Origin: Gammaproteobacteria bacterium
Lineage (GTDB): Bacteria > Pseudomonadota > Gammaproteobacteria > SZUA-229
Assembly (NCBI GenBank): GCA_029287815.1
Contig: JARFQK010000335.1
Location: forward strand, 1 to 7,686
Direction of reading: 5' to 3'
Length of the DNA: 7,686 nucleotides
The stretch's first letter is position 1. Each line of letters starts with the position of its first letter. The notes under the pieces are model-generated. The model saw only the letters and a list, made by a program, of their open reading frames with translations, was not told the DNA's origin and made no database searches. Position numbers and translations under genes: made by a program. Below are positions 6,033-7,686 of this stretch, piece after piece.

Positions 6033-7686
6033 TCAGCCCGACCAGGTCTGCGGATCATCGGTCGCAGCCGCTGGGTAATTGGCCTGGGCGGTGATATTTG
6101 CCGAGAACTCGGACGTATCGGTAAACGTGGTGTACGTCGCATCACTCCGTGTCGCGGTCGCACTGATCACGGCGCCGTTCGCAACCGCAGCAGACAGGGA
6201 CGCACTGAAACTGGCATTACCGCTACCATCGGTGGCAACGTTTACATGGCCTAAATAGGTCTCACCCTCGCCATAACCGCTGCCATCGGCCGCGCTGCTG
6301 GCAAAGAATTCGATACGGAAGTAGCTGTCAGCGGTGCTGTTGAGCGTGCCATCGATCACGATGGTATCCACCGTGTTAGTATCAGCAACGCTCAACACCA
6401 GGAAGTTCTGCTGGTTGTTTGAATCGGCGTCAATATCACCGGCATCGTTCAGCGTGACCCCACCATCCGTGGTCAGCTGAATACCGATCAGGCCGTTGTT
6501 ATAAATCCTGTTGCCGAGAATCGTGTTGTTGATCGTCGGTGCATCGCGCACCTCGATACCGTACATGCCGTTGCCGGCGATCAGGTTGGCCGCATTCGGA
6601 TCGGTACCTCCAATAAGGTTGCCGGTTGCGCCGTCCCCGACGTTCTCATTGAGATCGATGCCGTCGCGCAAGTTGCCCAGCATCACAGTGCCGGTGACAT
6701 CGGTGCCGATGTAGTTGCCCTGGATGATGTTGTTATCGCCGTTGTCAAGCTCCATGCCATCGCTGCGGTTCGCGGAGATGATGTTGCGCGCGCCCGCCGC
6801 AGTCCCGCCGATGGTATTACCGCTGGCGTCCTGGATCTCGATGCCTTCCTGGTTATTGCCCTTGGCCAGCGTACCGCTGATATCGGTGCCGATGTAGTTG
6901 CCCTGGATCTGGTTACCGGTGGCGCCGACGCCGAATAAGACGATGCCGCTGAAGCCACTACCCGAGATGATATTGCGCTCGGTCGCACTCAGGCCGCCGA
7001 TGGTGTTGTTGGCCGACTCGATGCGGATATTGCCGTGCAGCCCTGCGCCTGCCAGGTTGTTGCCCGCGATGGTGATGCCATCAGCTTGCAGGCCCAGAAT
7101 GTTGCCGGCGATAGTGTTGTTGTTACTTTGGACCAGAATGCCGTCGTTCTGGAAGTTCTGGATTACCAGGCCGCGGATCTCTGAACCGTCCGAGCCGGCA
7201 CCGAGCACGATACCATCGACCGCACCGGCACTGCTGCCATCGATGACGACAACCGGGCGTGGCGAGCCATCGCCGGCGAAACTGAAGTCGGGTTCGCTGG
7301 TTCCATCGATAATGATCGTATCGGTGATTGCTGGCAGCGCGCTGGTAAGGCTGATAATGTGCGGACCGGCACCGGCTATATTGAATGTAATCGTGTCGGC
7401 AACACCGCTGTTCGCATTCGCGTCCAGTATCGCCTGGTGTAGTGAGCCCGCGCCGGTGGCGTTGGTGTTCGAAACGATGAACGTGTTCAACACGCCCTGA
7501 TACGAATCTTGCGTTGGGTGATTGAGCGCTATCGAGGTCTCGACGCTGCCGCTGACGTACTCAAGCTCCCAGTCACCGCCCAGCGTCGCATGGCCGGTCA
7601 AATCGTCGGATGCAGCGACGTCGGCACCGGTAAGCTGAGCCAGATCGTTGACAAACGCTTTGCCGTTGGCAGTCTCTGCGAGTTCG
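6033..7686 (-). CDS. DUF4347 / right-handed beta-helix surface protein, partial
   Basis: The frame is open to the right edge, so the gene begins outside the window; 550 residues are visible. The first about 50 (AFVNDLAQLTGADVAASDD, then LGGDWELEY) are the end of a DUF4347 domain, found at the N-terminus of very large, usually secreted surface proteins. From about residue 67 comes a CSLREA-type start (NTNATGAGSLHQAILDANAN, then ITFNIAG). A right-handed beta-helix with repeats such as NTIGG, RNIIS, GNYIGTD and DGI follows to about 400. A closing beta-sandwich domain (EFFASS, GYGEGETYLG, TSEFSANITA) runs to about 532. The protein ends after about 18 nondescript residues at TGA 6033-6035, inside the 5' coding region of the c-di-GMP gene. 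No RTX repeats, further Ig/cadherin repeats or type I secretion signal follow, unlike typical DUF4347 proteins. It probably acts outside the cell in adhesion or matrix, but as written it appears 3'-truncated. Confidence 0.85.
   Translation of the reverse strand, partial: ELAETANGKAFVNDLAQLTGADVAASDDLTGHATLGGDWELEYVSGSVETSIALNHPTQDSYQGVLNTFIVSNTNATGAGSLHQAILDANANSGVADTITFNIAGAGPHIISLTSALPAITDTIIIDGTSEPDFSFAGDGSPRPVVVIDGSSAGAVDGIVLGAGSDGSEIRGLVIQNFQNDGILVQSNNNTIAGNILGLQADGITIAGNNLAGAGLHGNIRIESANNTIGGLSATERNIISGSGFSGIVLFGVGATGNQIQGNYIGTDISGTLAKGNNQEGIEIQDASGNTIGGTAAGARNIISANRSDGMELDNGDNNIIQGNYIGTDVTGTVMLGNLRDGIDLNENVGDGATGNLIGGTDPNAANLIAGNGMYGIEVRDAPTINNTILGNRIYNNGLIGIQLTTDGGVTLNDAGDIDADSNNQQNFLVLSVADTNTVDTIVIDGTLNSTADSYFRIEFFASSAADGSGYGEGETYLGHVNVATDGSGNASFSASLSAAVANGAVISATATRSDATYTTFTDTSEFSANITAQANYPAAATDDPQTWSG
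6699..6908 (-). repeat. 27-bp exact direct repeat inside the beta-helix coding region
   Basis: ATCGGTGCCGATGTAGTTGC plus seven more identical bases occurs at 6699-6725 and again at 6882-6908. The spacing is 183 bases, exactly 61 codons. It encodes the IQGNYIGTD turn of two successive 61-residue beta-helix units. Identity at DNA level over 27 bases suggests recent duplication or gene conversion between units, while the rest of the units have diverged. Confidence 0.8.

Noticed and set aside
6898..7500. Plus-strand 200-residue frame rich in Pro, Met and Leu
   Set aside because: It is the antisense shadow of the repetitive beta-helix gene, whose codon pattern suppresses stops on the other strand.

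Overview
The window looks like chromosomal DNA of a Gram-negative bacterium, most likely a gammaproteobacterium. It has an outer-membrane TolC-type protein, moderately GC-rich codon usage, and intergenic palindromes of the common 'CGTCATTGCGAG…' and 'AGGGTGCGC…GCGCACC' types. No taxonomic marker gene is present, so this assignment is an inference.

Layout: (i) 1-298 holds a possible 3' end of an unidentified gene (3-131, weak), then two copies or fragments of a CGTCATTGCGA-type palindromic repeat. (ii) 299-1246 (minus) is a complete YheT-family alpha/beta hydrolase. (iii) 1247-1695 is non-coding. It holds three tandem 33-bp units of the same repeat family, one more repeat fragment, and a good sigma-70-like promoter at 1635-1662. 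(iv) 1696-3029 (plus) is a TolC-family outer-membrane efflux or secretion protein, split by a one-base deficit in an A6 run at 2450-2455. (v) 3030-3135 is a short convergent spacer filled by an inverted pair of GC-rich palindromes. (vi) 3136-5979 (minus) is a large membrane-anchored c-di-GMP enzyme with the order sensor remnant, membrane helix, PAS, GGDEF (GGEEF), degenerate GGDEF (HDDEF), EAL. Its reading frame continues to 6054 and appears to lack the true N-terminus. (vii) 6033-7686 (minus) is a surface protein that runs off the right edge. It has the end of a DUF4347 domain, a CSLREA-type right-handed beta-helix, and an abrupt end inside the 5' part of the c-di-GMP gene.

Functionally, the right two thirds join three things often connected in surface attachment: a secreted repeat-rich surface protein, a TolC-type outer-membrane channel and c-di-GMP turnover. 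No inner-membrane ABC transporter, membrane fusion protein, LapG-type protease or RTX/type I secretion signal is visible, so the link is suggestive only. The two strongest anomalies are the joint loss of the surface protein's C-terminus and the c-di-GMP enzyme's N-terminus at about 6045-6095, and the frameshifted tolC. Each could be real gene decay or rearrangement, or an assembly/sequencing artefact. I found no convincing new defence or mobile system.
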